Part shown: positions 8,233-16,836 of the stretch, piece by piece
Numbering within the stretch: position 1 is the stretch's first letter
How the letters are laid out: each line of letters starts with the position of its first letter
Source: Oribacterium sp.
GTDB lineage: Bacteria; Bacillota_A; Clostridia; Lachnospirales; Lachnospiraceae
Direction: 5' to 3'
Assembly: GCA_004554245.1 (NCBI GenBank)
Contig: SFND01000001.1
Coordinates: forward strand, 137,795 to 201,794
Length of the DNA: 64,000 bases
The notes under the pieces: generated by a model
What the model saw: only the letters and a program-made list of their open reading frames with translations
What the model was told of the DNA's origin: nothing
The model's database searches: none
Translations under genes and position numbers: made by a program

Positions 8233-10056
8233 ATGGCAGACATCACAAACATCGATCAGAGTAAAATCAGAAACTTTTGCGTCATCGCGCATATCGATCA
8301 TGGTAAATCGACGCTGGCCGACCGGATCATCGAGAAGACGGGTACGCTGACGGCGCGTGAGATGCAGTCACAGGTGCTCGACAACATGGATATCGAGCGT
8401 GAGCGTGGCATTACGATCAAGTCACAGACGACGCGTATCGTCTATAAGGCACAGGATGGGGAGGAGTATATCTTTAACCTCATCGATACCCCGGGTCACG
8501 TCGATTTCAACTATGAGGTATCCCGTTCACTGGCAGCCTGTGATGGTGCGATTCTGATCGTCGATGCGACGCAGGGCATCCAGGCGCAGACGCTGGCAAA
8601 CACCTATCTGGCGCTGGATCATGATCTCGAGATCCTTCCGGTGATCAATAAGATCGATCTTCCGTCGGCCGATCCGGATCGTGTGGCGGAGGAAATAGAG
8701 GATATCATCGGCATCGAGGCACATGATGCGCCGCGTATCTCGGCGAAGACCGGTGAAAATGTGGAGGAGGTCCTGGAGGCCATCGTGAAGAAGCTGCCGG
8801 CACCGACCGGCTCGAAGGAAAAGCCGCTGCAGGCGCTGATCTTCGACTCCCTCTATGATAACTACCGTGGTGTTATCATTTTCTGTCGAATCAAGGAGGG
8901 CACGGTGAAGGTAGGTACCCGCATCCGTCTGATGGCGAGCGGTGCCGCCTTCGATGTAACCGAGGTCGGGTATTTCGGACCGGGCCGCTTCATCCCGTGT
9001 CCGGAGCTGAGTGCCGGTATGGTCGGTTACATCACAGCGTCGATCAAGGATATCCGTGATACCCGTGTCGGTGATACGGTGACCGATGATCGGAATCCGG
9101 CGGCAGAACCGCTGCCGGGCTATAAGCAGGTGCAGTCGATGGTATACTGTGGTATCTATCCGGCTGATACGATGAAGTATCCGGATCTCCGGGATGCCCT
9201 GGAAAAGCTACAGCTGAACGATGCGGCACTTCAGTATGAGCCGGAGACCTCGCAGGCGCTCGGCTTCGGTTTCCGCTGCGGCTTCCTGGGCCTTCTGCAC
9301 CTCGATGTCGTACAGGAGCGTCTGGAGAGAGAGTATGATCTCGACCTGGTGACGACGGCACCTTCGGTTGTCTACCATGTGTATAAGACCGACGGCACGA
9401 TGATGGAGCTTTCGAACCCGGCGAACCTTCCGGATCCGTCTGAGATCGATCATATCGAAGAGCCAGTGGTCGATGTGGAGATCATGGTGACCCCGGAATT
9501 TATGGGTGCCATCATGCAGCTCTGCCAGGATCGTCGTGGCGTGTATAAGAGTACCGAGTACATCGAGGCGAACCGTGCGATTCTCAAGTATGAGATGCCG
9601 CTCAATGAGATCATCTATGATTTCTTCGATGCGATCAAGTCCCGTTCAAAGGGCTATGCATCCTATGATTATGAGCTCAAGGGCTACCAGACCTCGAAGA
9701 TGGTGAAGCTTGATATCATGGTCAACCGTCAGGTCATCGATGCACTGAGCTTCATCGTTCATAAGGACTCGGCGTATGAGCGTGGAAAGAAGATGTGCGA
9801 GAAGCTGAAGAATGAGATTCCGCGTCAGCTTTTTGAAATTCCGCTGCAGGCGTCGATCGGTGGACAGATCGTCGCTCGTGAGAACATCCGCGCGATGCGA
9901 AAGGATGTCCTCGCGAAGTGCTATGGCGGTGATATCTCCCGTAAGAAGAAGCTGCTCGAGAAGCAGAAGGAAGGTAAGCGCCGGATGCGTCAGTTCGGTA
10001 ATGTCGAGATCCCGCAGAGTGCGTTTATGTCGGTACTGAAGCTCGATTCAGAATAA
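8233..10056 (+). CDS. lepA: elongation factor 4 (LepA)
   Basis: Ribosome-associated translational GTPase of 607 residues, implicated in back-translocation and 30S biogenesis. The G1 motif AHIDHGKST, G3 DTPGH and G4 NKID are intact, and the C-terminal LepA-specific domain ends with RQFGNVEIPQSAFMSVLK. I start at the ATG at 8233 because AGGTAGGA lies just upstream and the protein then begins like other LepAs; the in-frame ATG at 8128 overlaps the repeat module and lies upstream of the promoter. It keeps its usual place after rpsT. Normally hemW follows, but here a hairpin element and ilvE intervene. Confidence 0.96.
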   Translation: MADITNIDQSKIRNFCVIAHIDHGKSTLADRIIEKTGTLTAREMQSQVLDNMDIERERGITIKSQTTRIVYKAQDGEEYIFNLIDTPGHVDFNYEVSRSLAACDGAILIVDATQGIQAQTLANTYLALDHDLEILPVINKIDLPSADPDRVAEEIEDIIGIEAHDAPRISAKTGENVEEVLEAIVKKLPAPTGSKEKPLQALIFDSLYDNYRGVIIFCRIKEGTVKVGTRIRLMASGAAFDVTEVGYFGPGRFIPCPELSAGMVGYITASIKDIRDTRVGDTVTDDRNPAAEPLPGYKQVQSMVYCGIYPADTMKYPDLRDALEKLQLNDAALQYEPETSQALGFGFRCGFLGLLHLDVVQERLEREYDLDLVTTAPSVVYHVYKTDGTMMELSNPANLPDPSEIDHIEEPVVDVEIMVTPEFMGAIMQLCQDRRGVYKSTEYIEANRAILKYEMPLNEIIYDFFDAIKSRSKGYASYDYELKGYQTSKMVKLDIMVNRQVIDALSFIVHKDSAYERGKKMCEKLKNEIPRQLFEIPLQASIGGQIVARENIRAMRKDVLAKCYGGDISRKKKLLEKQKEGKRRMRQFGNVEIPQSAFMSVLKLDSE

Positions 10057-10065
10057 AATGTGATG

Positions 10066-10310
10066 GCGCAGGCCGTGGCCCCGGAGGGCCAGCAGCAGAA
10101 ACACAGTACGCCGAGCTCGGAAGGCTCTAAAATCCCATCCATAAGAAGTACTAAGCCCTCTGCAATCACTGAGTTTTCTTTATGAAAACTCAGCGTTGCA
10201 GAGGGGGCTAAGGAAAAATGCTCTAAGTACTTCTAATGGATGGGATTTTGACTCTTCACGACCTCTTTGTATGGTTTCTGCTGTCGGCCCTCCGGGGCCG
10301 CAGCCTGTGT
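10066..10310 (-). repeat. long hairpin element, copy C (245 bp)
   Basis: An almost end-to-end imperfect palindrome begins ten bases after the lepA stop and ends before the ilvE promoter. Outer arms pair GGCCCCGGAGGGCC with GGCCCTCCGGGGCC. A middle helix pairs 10128-10151 (3' arm) with 10228-10251 (5' arm) apart from one T-T mismatch. An apical helix reads CCCTCTGCAA...TTGCAGAGGG with loop ATAAA. On the minus strand it aligns with the element at 11489-11713. The 5' strand alone carries an internal bulge containing CATTTTTCCT. Its basal 3' arm resembles modules A and B. No open reading frame of note lies within. Strand is set by this homology. Confidence 0.85.
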
Positions 10311-10345
10311 TATAACAGACATGAGTATTTTGTGTGCTTTTTGAT

Positions 10346-10374
10346 TTGCATTCATTTTTTTCGAGGACTATACT
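10346..10374 (+). promoter_or_regulatory. ilvE promoter
   Basis: TTGCAT (10346-10351), 17 bases, TATACT (10369-10374), giving a leader of about 40 bases. No attenuator or T-box fits in this space. Confidence 0.65.
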
Positions 10375-10419
10375 AACTCTAATCATGACGAGATGTCATA
10401 GCGAAAGGAGATACAGACA

Positions 10420-11445
10420 ATGGCGAAGAAAGACCTTGACTGGGGAAATATCGGTTTCAGCTATCGTGTAACCGATAAGAGATATGTATCAAACTGGAAG
10501 GATGGAAACTGGGATGAGGGTGCCCTGATCTCGGATCCGAATGTGACCTTAAATGAGTCAGCCGGCATGCTTCAGTACTGCCAGCAGGTATTCGAGGGTA
10601 TGAAGGCATATACCTGGGAGGATGGCTCGGTCGTATGCTTCCGTCCAGACCTCAATGCGGACAGAATGTATACGTCGGCACAGCGTATCGAGATGCCGCC
10701 GTTCCCGAAGGATCGTTTCCTTGATGCCATCGATCAGGTCGTAAAGGGAAACCTCGACTGGGTACCGCCATATGGCTCCGGTGCATCCCTTTACCTTCGT
10801 CCATATGAGTTCGCAACCGGTGTTGTCATCGGTGTAAAGCCGGCGGATGAGTATCAGTTCAGAGTATTTGCAACTCCGGTAGGACCATACTACAAGGGTG
10901 GCGCAACGCCGATCGCTATCCAGGTTTCGGATTTCGACCGTGCAGCACCTCATGGAACCGGTGCTGTAAAGGCTGGCCTCAACTATGCGATGAGCTTACA
11001 CTCGTCTGTGCTTGCACATAAGGCAGGCTTCGCGGAGAACCTCTACCTCGATGCAGCGACCAGAACCTATGTTGAGGAGACCGGTGGATCCAATGCGATC
11101 TTCGTCGATGCAGATGGCAAGCTGGTTGTTCCGAAGTCACCGTCGATCCTTCCGTCCATCACCAGACGTTCGATCGTTTACATCGCAGAGCATTATCTCC
11201 ACCTGACGGTCGATGAGCGCCCAGTGAAGTTCGAGGAGATCAAGGGCTTCAAGGAGTGCGGTCTCTGCGGTACTGCAGCGGTTATTTCTCCGGTTGGTAA
11301 GATCGTAAACCACGAGGAGGTCATCAACCTTCCATCCGGTATGGAGAAGGCCGGCGAAGTCATCGGCGAGCTCTACGCAACCATCACCGGTATCCAGAGC
11401 GGCAAGATCGAAGCTCCGGAGGGCTGGATCCGTCACATATGCTGA
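10420..11445 (+). CDS. ilvE: branched-chain amino acid aminotransferase
   Basis: PLP enzyme of fold type IV that makes or degrades Leu, Ile and Val with glutamate/2-oxoglutarate; 341 residues, the size of the bacterial group II (BCAT-II) enzymes. FEGMKAY lies near residue 60, the PLP lysine is Lys184 in GAVKAGLNYA, and YVEETGGSNAIF and CGTAAVISPV bind the cofactor phosphate and substrate. GAAAGGAG precedes the ATG. No other branched-chain gene is near. It lies alone between lepA and hemW, genes that are usually adjacent, and is bracketed by two inversely oriented hairpin elements, which suggests it was inserted here. Confidence 0.95.
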   Translation: MAKKDLDWGNIGFSYRVTDKRYVSNWKDGNWDEGALISDPNVTLNESAGMLQYCQQVFEGMKAYTWEDGSVVCFRPDLNADRMYTSAQRIEMPPFPKDRFLDAIDQVVKGNLDWVPPYGSGASLYLRPYEFATGVVIGVKPADEYQFRVFATPVGPYYKGGATPIAIQVSDFDRAAPHGTGAVKAGLNYAMSLHSSVLAHKAGFAENLYLDAATRTYVEETGGSNAIFVDADGKLVVPKSPSILPSITRRSIVYIAEHYLHLTVDERPVKFEEIKGFKECGLCGTAAVISPVGKIVNHEEVINLPSGMEKAGEVIGELYATITGIQSGKIEAPEGWIRHIC

Positions 11446-11488
11446 TCGCGGACACCACTGAAATAATTAACTGGAAGTCAGTAAAAAG

Positions 11489-11713
11489 GAAACCGGAGGA
11501 CTGTCTCCAGAAACCTTTAAGCTGAGGACGTGAAAAAAACAGAATCGGACCTTTTAGAGGCAGTTAGACATTTTTCCTAAGCACCCTCTGCAACGCGGAG
11601 TTCCCATCAAGGGAACTCCGTCGATTGCAGAGGGCTTACTGCCTCTTAAAGGTCCGATTCTAGTTTTTTCCGCCGCAGGCGACCAGGTCTTCGGAGACCG
11701 CCCTCCGGTTTTT
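11489..11713 (+). repeat. long hairpin element, copy D (225 bp)
   Basis: This palindrome fills the gap between ilvE and the stop codon of hemW. Outer arms pair AAACCGGAGG with CCTCCGGTTT and end in a T-run, so it may also terminate ilvE. The middle helix pairs 11542-11565 with 11638-11661. The apical helix CCCTCTGCAACG...CGATTGCAGAGGG carries loop ATCAA. It is homologous to 10066-10310 in the opposite orientation; shared blocks are CCGGAGG, CAGAAACC, GAGG-CGTGAA, the bulge CATTTTTCCT and the apical stem. The middle helices differ in sequence while keeping their pairing. Confidence 0.85.
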
Positions 11714-12903
11714 TAGTCCAGCAGGAAATCGCTGAGGATGAAATTCGAGACGTCCATACCGCGCTCGGAAAAACGGTAGCGGTAGCCTTCGTGGATCAGA
11801 AGGCCTTCGTCGGTGTAGCGTTGCAGCTGCTCGCCGAAGACGGAATGAATATCGACCTGGAAGCGGGTCTTGAACTCGACCTCGGAGATACCAGCGGTGC
11901 GGCGAAGCCCGAGAAACATAAACTCCTCCATCTGATCCTGCACGCGCTGTGTTGCATGCTCCGCGTGCAGTGTCGGGCAGCCCTGCTGAAGTTCTGAAGC
12001 CATGTCGAGTGCGAGGTACTGCGGAAAGCTTCGGAGATTGCTCCAGCGTTCGCCCTGGAAGCAGGAGGCAGCACCGAGACCGAAGCCGAGGTAAGGGATA
12101 CCGGACCAGTAACCGTAGTTATGTCGGCATTCGTAGCCCGGCTTTGCATAGTTCGAGACCTCGTAGCGCTGGTAGCCGTAGCGCTCCGTCATCTCGCGGG
12201 TCAGCGCGTCGATGGCGGCCTGCGTATCCTCTGAAGGAAGTGCCAGCGTACCGGCCTCCTGCATTGCCCGAAACGGCGTCCCCTCCTCGACGATGAGGTT
12301 ATAGATCGAGACATGCTCCGGCTTCAGCATGAGCACATGGCGGAGCGTCTCGCGCCAGGACTTCTCGGTCTGCCCCGGGATCTCGTCGATGAGGTCGATG
12401 TTGATGTTCCGGAAGCCCTCCATCCGCGCACTCTGGTAGCACTTCAGGAAGTCCTCGAAGAGGTGGAGACGGCCGAGGGTGCGGAGCTCGTCGTTGTCGG
12501 CGGACTGGAGACCGATGGACAGACGGTTGATGCCGGCGTCGCGGTAGGCCGCAAATTTATACGCGATGGTCGAGGCCGGGTTACACTCGATGGTGATTTC
12601 GGCGCACGGACGGACGGTATAGAAGCGGCGGATGTAATACATGATGCGTGAGATGTACTTCGGATCCAGCAGTGACGGAGTACCGCCGCCGATGAAGATG
12701 GTCGAGATCTCGTAGCTCGTCGCCAGCGCGGCACTTTCCCGAATCTCTGCACAGAGCTGATCGATGTAGGGTCCGTGCTCCGTTTCTTTCATCGGAAAAG
12801 AGAGGAAATCACAGTAATTGCACTTTCGTGCGCAGAATGGGATGTGGATGTACAGCTCGAGCTGCTGATGGTCGTTTGAATCGATAATCTTGTTGTCCAG
12901 CAT
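11713..12903 (-). CDS. hemW: HemW, radical SAM haem chaperone
   Basis: Radical SAM protein related to oxygen-independent coproporphyrinogen oxidase but acting as a haem-binding chaperone. The 396 residues carry CARKCNYC with cluster ligands Cys24, Cys28 and Cys31, the glycine-rich FIGGGTPSLL, and the C-terminal HemN domain with the RRTAGI and ERGMDVSNFIL region. AGGAG precedes the ATG. In most Firmicutes hemW follows lepA on the same strand; here it is reversed, and its stop codon touches the hairpin element of 11489-11713. Confidence 0.93.
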   Translation of the reverse strand: MLDNKIIDSNDHQQLELYIHIPFCARKCNYCDFLSFPMKETEHGPYIDQLCAEIRESAALATSYEISTIFIGGGTPSLLDPKYISRIMYYIRRFYTVRPCAEITIECNPASTIAYKFAAYRDAGINRLSIGLQSADNDELRTLGRLHLFEDFLKCYQSARMEGFRNINIDLIDEIPGQTEKSWRETLRHVLMLKPEHVSIYNLIVEEGTPFRAMQEAGTLALPSEDTQAAIDALTREMTERYGYQRYEVSNYAKPGYECRHNYGYWSGIPYLGFGLGAASCFQGERWSNLRSFPQYLALDMASELQQGCPTLHAEHATQRVQDQMEEFMFLGLRRTAGISEVEFKTRFQVDIHSVFGEQLQRYTDEGLLIHEGYRYRFSERGMDVSNFILSDFLLD

Positions 12904-12993
12904 GGTTTTCTCCTGAAAAATCTAAAGAATAATGTAACATAAGCGCCGGATTTCTGCAATTCACGTTCATGCGCATAACAGCCATACAAAAAA

Positions 12994-13054
12994 GACATGC
13001 GCGCGCATGTCCTATTCTCCTTGCAATCTTTCCTTTGAAGGGGTATGATCATAC
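12994..13054 (+). promoter_or_regulatory. symporter promoter with two dyads
   Basis: TTGCAA (13021-13026), 17 bases, TATGAT (13044-13049). A perfect palindrome GACATGCGC-GCGCATGTC (12994-13011) lies nine bases before the -35 and a second, GTATGATCATAC (13043-13054), covers the -10. Either could be an operator. The upstream one is also placed to act on the hemW side. Confidence 0.65.
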
Positions 13055-13153
13055 ACATATTTTTTGTTGGGAGAACGCGGCCTTTTTGCACGCTTTCATG
13101 CGTTGCCTCGAAAAAGAACGACGGACTTCCTGTATTAAAGAGAGGTAAGAAAG

Positions 13154-14695
13154 ATGACAGTAGCACAGATCGGAATGATGGTAGCCATGGTCCTGTACCT
13201 GGTCGGCATGCTCTTCATCGGATTCAAGGTATCCGATAAGAATGCGACGGCGGGGGACTTTTTCCTGGGCGGTCGTTCCCTGGGCCCCTTTGTGACGGCG
13301 ATGTCGGCAGAGGCGTCGGATATGTCCTCCTGGCTGCTCATGGGCCTTCCGGGCCTCGCGTATCTCAGCGGCATCTCGGATCCGGGCTGGACCGCCATCG
13401 GTCTCGCACTCGGTACCTATATCAACTGGCTCGTCGTTGCGAAGCGTATCCGTATCTATACCGAGGTCAATGACTCCATCACGATTCCGGAGTTCTTCTC
13501 AAACCGTTATAATGACCGGAAGAAGATCCTGACCCTGATTGCGGCGGTGGTGATCGTTATTTTCTTTATCCCGTATACGGCGTCCGGCTTTGCTGCCTGC
13601 GGTAAGCTCTTCGGCAGTCTCTTCGGTGCAGACTATCATGTGGCGATGATCGCGAGTGCCTTCGTCATCGTCGGCTACACTTCCCTCGGCGGATTCCTCG
13701 CAGCGTCAACCACGGACTTCATCCAGAGCATCGTCATGTCGCTCGCACTTCTGATCGTCCTCGTCTTCGGTGTGCACAGAGCGGGTGGTTTCGCGGCCGT
13801 TCTCCAGAACGCATCTGGACTCAGTGGCTACCTCGATATGCTGCTGGTGTATGATCCGACGAGCGGGACCTCCAGCCCATACAGTCTCATCACCATCGTT
13901 TCGACGCTGGCATGGGGCCTCGGCTACTTCGGTATGCCGCATATCCTGCTTCGCTTCATGGCGATCGGTGATGATAAGAAGCTGAAGCTCTCGAGACGGA
14001 TCGCGTCCGTATGGGTGGTGATCTCGATGAGCGTGGCGATCTTCATCGGTATCGTCGGCCTCGGTATGACGGCGGCCGGCGCGATCCCGAGCCTCGGCGG
14101 CAACCAGTCGGAGACCATCATCGTCGAGATCGCGAAGCTGCTTGCAACCCATGGCGTCCTGCCGGCACTGATCGCCGGTGTCGTCCTGTCCGGTATTCTG
14201 GCATCGACCATGTCGACCGCGGATTCACAGCTGCTTGCAGCGTCGAGCTCCATCGCAAACGATATTCTGACCGATGTGCTGCACATTCATCTCGATGAGA
14301 AGCAGCTTCTGTACGTGGCGCGTGTCTGCCTCCTGATGATCGCCGGTCTTTCCATCGGTATCGCATGGAATCCGGACAGCTCGGTTTTCCAGATCGTATC
14401 CTTCGCATGGGCGGGCTTCGGTGCTTCCTTCGGACCGGTCGTTCTCCTCGCGCTCTTCTGGAGACGCTCCAACAAGTATGGTGCGACCGCCGGTATGATC
14501 GCGGGTGGGTTCATGGTCTTCTTCTGGAAGTACAGCATCCGTCCGCTGGGCGGTCTCTGGAACATCTATGAGCTGCTTCCGGCCTTCCTTGTGGCGATTC
14601 TCGTGAACATCCTCGTGAGCCTCGCGACGCCGGCACCGAATGCAGAGGTGACCGCGGACTATGATGAGGTTCAGAAGCGCATTCGGAACCACTGA
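13154..14695 (+). CDS. putP: sodium/solute symporter, PutP-like (SSF family)
   Basis: Inner-membrane carrier coupling solute uptake to Na+ entry, with about 13 hydrophobic segments in 513 residues. The SAEASDMSSWLLMGLPG motif (near residues 52-68) and STMSTADSQLLAASS (helix 8) are the conserved Na+ and substrate sites of the PutP branch, so proline is the likeliest substrate. AGAGGT lies upstream of the ATG. It is monocistronic, between an operator-rich promoter and a terminator. The substrate assignment rests on family resemblance only. Confidence 0.85.
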   Translation: MTVAQIGMMVAMVLYLVGMLFIGFKVSDKNATAGDFFLGGRSLGPFVTAMSAEASDMSSWLLMGLPGLAYLSGISDPGWTAIGLALGTYINWLVVAKRIRIYTEVNDSITIPEFFSNRYNDRKKILTLIAAVVIVIFFIPYTASGFAACGKLFGSLFGADYHVAMIASAFVIVGYTSLGGFLAASTTDFIQSIVMSLALLIVLVFGVHRAGGFAAVLQNASGLSGYLDMLLVYDPTSGTSSPYSLITIVSTLAWGLGYFGMPHILLRFMAIGDDKKLKLSRRIASVWVVISMSVAIFIGIVGLGMTAAGAIPSLGGNQSETIIVEIAKLLATHGVLPALIAGVVLSGILASTMSTADSQLLAASSSIANDILTDVLHIHLDEKQLLYVARVCLLMIAGLSIGIAWNPDSSVFQIVSFAWAGFGASFGPVVLLALFWRRSNKYGATAGMIAGGFMVFFWKYSIRPLGGLWNIYELLPAFLVAILVNILVSLATPAPNAEVTADYDEVQKRIRNH

Positions 14696-14720
14696 TTCAG
14701 CATTCCATAAATTGAGACTG

Positions 14721-14775
14721 GGCCAATGCTTCTGTCGTGCTATAATGGTGGCACGCAAGGCATTGGCCTTATTTT
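14721..14775 (+). terminator. symporter terminator with the holA -10 in its loop
   Basis: GGCCAATGC-TT (14721-14731) pairs with AAGGCATTGGCC (14757-14768), and CGTGC with GCACG, leaving the ten-base loop TATAATGGTG, then TTATTTT. The loop holds an extended -10 (TG-C-TATAAT, -10 at 14741-14746) that would serve holA. A further GCATTGGCC copy at 14819-14827, inside GGAGGCATTGGCCTCC, could compete for the same pairing. Confidence 0.65.
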
Positions 14776-14852
14776 GTATTCGGAAAATGAAACGGGACAG
14801 GATGATGTGACGTCGGAGGCATTGGCCTCCATACAGGGAGAGAAAAGGAACG

Positions 14853-15869
14853 ATGGCGTACGGAAAGAAAGAGTCGAAAACGGAATATCTGGCACTGAAT
14901 GAGGATCTGAAGGCGCTTCGCTTTCGGCCCTGCTACCTGCTCTACGGTTCGGAGGAGTATCTGAAGCTTTCTTATAAGAAACAGTTCCGTGCGGCCTTCG
15001 GCGGCGAGGAGGGGATGGCCTATACGTTTTATGATGGTGCACCGGATGTGCAGGAGCTGATCGATCTTCTGAATACGATTCCGTTTACCTTCGGAGAGAA
15101 CACGGGGCGGCTCGTGATCATCAGCGGCAGTGAATGGTTCAAGAAGCCGGCACCGGAGAAGCTGCTGCACTATCTCGAGGATAGCGCGCACTATCCGGAT
15201 ACGGCACATCTCATGTTCATCGAGGGTGAGATCGATAAGCGCAGTAAGCTCTATAAGCTCGTGCAGAAGAACGGCTTCGCCTGTGAGCTCGGGGAGCAGG
15301 ACCGCGCACAGCTCGGTCGCTGGGCGGCGCGGTATCTTACGATGGCGGGGAAGAAGATCCGGAATTCGACGATGGAGCTTTTCCTCGATAAGACCGGCAC
15401 CAGCATGGATAACATCGCTTCAGAGATGGAGAAGCTGATCGCCTATACTGGTGTGCGGGACGTCATCGAGGACAGTGATGTCGAGGCGATCTGCTCGCAG
15501 AATGTCGAGGATCGTGTGTTTGACATGGTGTCTGAGATGGGACTCGGGCATACGAAGAAGGCGCTTCAGTACTACCGGGATCTGCTGACGCTGCAGGAGG
15601 CACCGATGCGTCTTTTGCATCTCATGCGCCGGAACTTCAATCAGCTGCTGCTCGCACGTGAGGCGATGGACAGGGATATGAGCGCCCAGGAAGCGGCGGC
15701 GTATGTCGGTGTGAGTCCGTGGATCTACCGGAAGCTCACGGATCAGGCGCGGCAGTACTCACGCCATGGTATCGAGGACTATATCCGACGCTTCTATGAA
15801 TATGATGAAGCCATCAAGAGTGGGAATCTGACGGACCAGATGGCCGTCGAGCTGCTGCTCACCACGTAA
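14853..15869 (+). CDS. holA: DNA polymerase III delta subunit
   Basis: Clamp-loader delta subunit that opens the beta clamp; 338 residues, usual size. The N-terminal YLLYGSEEYL strand and following inactive AAA+ fold, GRLVIISGSEWFKK, and the C-terminal collar domain with ALQYYRDLLTLQEAPMRLLHL match Firmicute HolA. GGGAGAG lies upstream of the ATG. In many Firmicutes holA sits between comEC and rpsT; here it has moved about 7 kb. Two short hairpins sharing GGCATTGGCC lie in its leader. Confidence 0.92.
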   Translation: MAYGKKESKTEYLALNEDLKALRFRPCYLLYGSEEYLKLSYKKQFRAAFGGEEGMAYTFYDGAPDVQELIDLLNTIPFTFGENTGRLVIISGSEWFKKPAPEKLLHYLEDSAHYPDTAHLMFIEGEIDKRSKLYKLVQKNGFACELGEQDRAQLGRWAARYLTMAGKKIRNSTMELFLDKTGTSMDNIASEMEKLIAYTGVRDVIEDSDVEAICSQNVEDRVFDMVSEMGLGHTKKALQYYRDLLTLQEAPMRLLHLMRRNFNQLLLAREAMDRDMSAQEAAAYVGVSPWIYRKLTDQARQYSRHGIEDYIRRFYEYDEAIKSGNLTDQMAVELLLTT

Positions 15870-15889
15870 GACCGACAGAAAAACGTAAG

Positions 15890-15918
15890 TTGACGGTTTT
15901 TCAGATCTGTATTATGGT
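15890..15918 (+). promoter_or_regulatory. promoter of the first 3D-domain gene
   Basis: TTGACG (15890-15895), 17 bases, TATGGT (15913-15918). Confidence 0.5.
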
Positions 15919-15974
15919 TCTTATAGTAATCGTGCACAAAGTGGGAGATTTCTGTGGAAAAAACACAGTTTCTA

Positions 15975-16011
15975 CCTGAAAAGTGCACCCGACTCCCTTA
16001 TTTTCAGGAGG
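15975..16011 (+). promoter_or_regulatory. inverted repeat overlapping a ribosome binding site
   Basis: CCTGAAAA (15975-15982) is complementary to TTTTCAGG (16001-16008), and the latter runs into AGGAGG (16006-16011), the Shine-Dalgarno of the gene at 16018. Folding would hide part of the site, so translation could be conditional. Confidence 0.45.
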
Positions 16012-16017
16012 AAAAGG

Positions 16018-16836
16018 ATGAAAAAGAATCATGTGTGGAGGACGCTTCTGACCATCTGCCTCGCCACCTGCTTTGCGATACCTGCATGGGCGGAAGCGCA
16101 GGTCGGTCCGGCATGGGTGGATGGCGTTTCCATCAGTGAGCTGAGTCAGTCGACTTATTACACAGGCACGATGAACCCGCAGGATACAACGACGACAGAT
16201 GGTGCAGAAAGGCCGGTTCTGGTGACCGCGCGAAGCGGACGCAAGGGAAAAAGTACCACTACGCCGGCTGCGGAGAGCACGACCGTGACGACAGGGACAG
16301 CGTCATCTGCAGAGAGCCCGGCGCCGGTTGCGAATGCTTCTTCAGGAAGCGCGATCGCGACGACGGCAGCAGCGGGCAGCGCGACGGATCCGTCCACAGC
16401 ACTGCAGGAGAAACTGGCGGCAGAGCAGGCGGAGGCAGCGGACCTGGCGGCACAGATCGCACAGGAGGAAGCAGCGGCGAGCGTCGGTACGCGCACAGGC
16501 GAAACACCGATCGGGGCTGTCGTGACCGAGGAGTCCACGAAGTATACGAAGGGCAGCTCCCTCGGCATCTTCCAGATCACCGGCTACTACGGAAACGGAA
16601 AAACCAATTCCGGCACCTGGCCGAAGGCAGATCATACGATCGCGGCGGATACGACCATCCTGCCGATGGGGACGAAGGTTTTCATTCATCATACGGTGTA
16701 TACGGTTGAGGATATCGGCAGTGCCGTGAAGGGAAATCTGATTGATATCTACTACAACAGCTACGAAGAAGCCTTCGGTGTGACCGCCCTCGGACACCGT
16801 TTCGCAGAGGTTTTTGTGGCCGTTCCGAAGAGCTGA
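16018..16836 (+). CDS. secreted 3D-domain protein
   Basis: Exported cell-wall protein of 272 residues. A signal peptide (MKKNHVWRTLLTICLATCF, cleavage near AWA-EA at about 25) leads into a Ser/Thr/Ala-rich linker with an Ala/Glu-rich helical part (about 60-165). A C-terminal 3D domain (about 180-272) carries GYYGNG, TIAADTTILPMGTKVFI and EDIGSAVKGNLIDIYY with the paired aspartates that name the domain. 3D domains resemble the MltA lytic transglycosylase barrel and occur in peptidoglycan-remodelling proteins such as YocH. The catalytic role here is inferred. Confidence 0.85.
   Translation: MKKNHVWRTLLTICLATCFAIPAWAEAQVGPAWVDGVSISELSQSTYYTGTMNPQDTTTTDGAERPVLVTARSGRKGKSTTTPAAESTTVTTGTASSAESPAPVANASSGSAIATTAAAGSATDPSTALQEKLAAEQAEAADLAAQIAQEEAAASVGTRTGETPIGAVVTEESTKYTKGSSLGIFQITGYYGNGKTNSGTWPKADHTIAADTTILPMGTKVFIHHTVYTVEDIGSAVKGNLIDIYYNSYEEAFGVTALGHRFAEVFVAVPKS

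Noticed and set aside
10066..11713. The long hairpins as insertion sequences, integron attC sites or a retron
   Set aside because: There is no transposase, integrase or reverse transcriptase, no obvious target duplication, and the fold does not match attC or msr-msd layouts.
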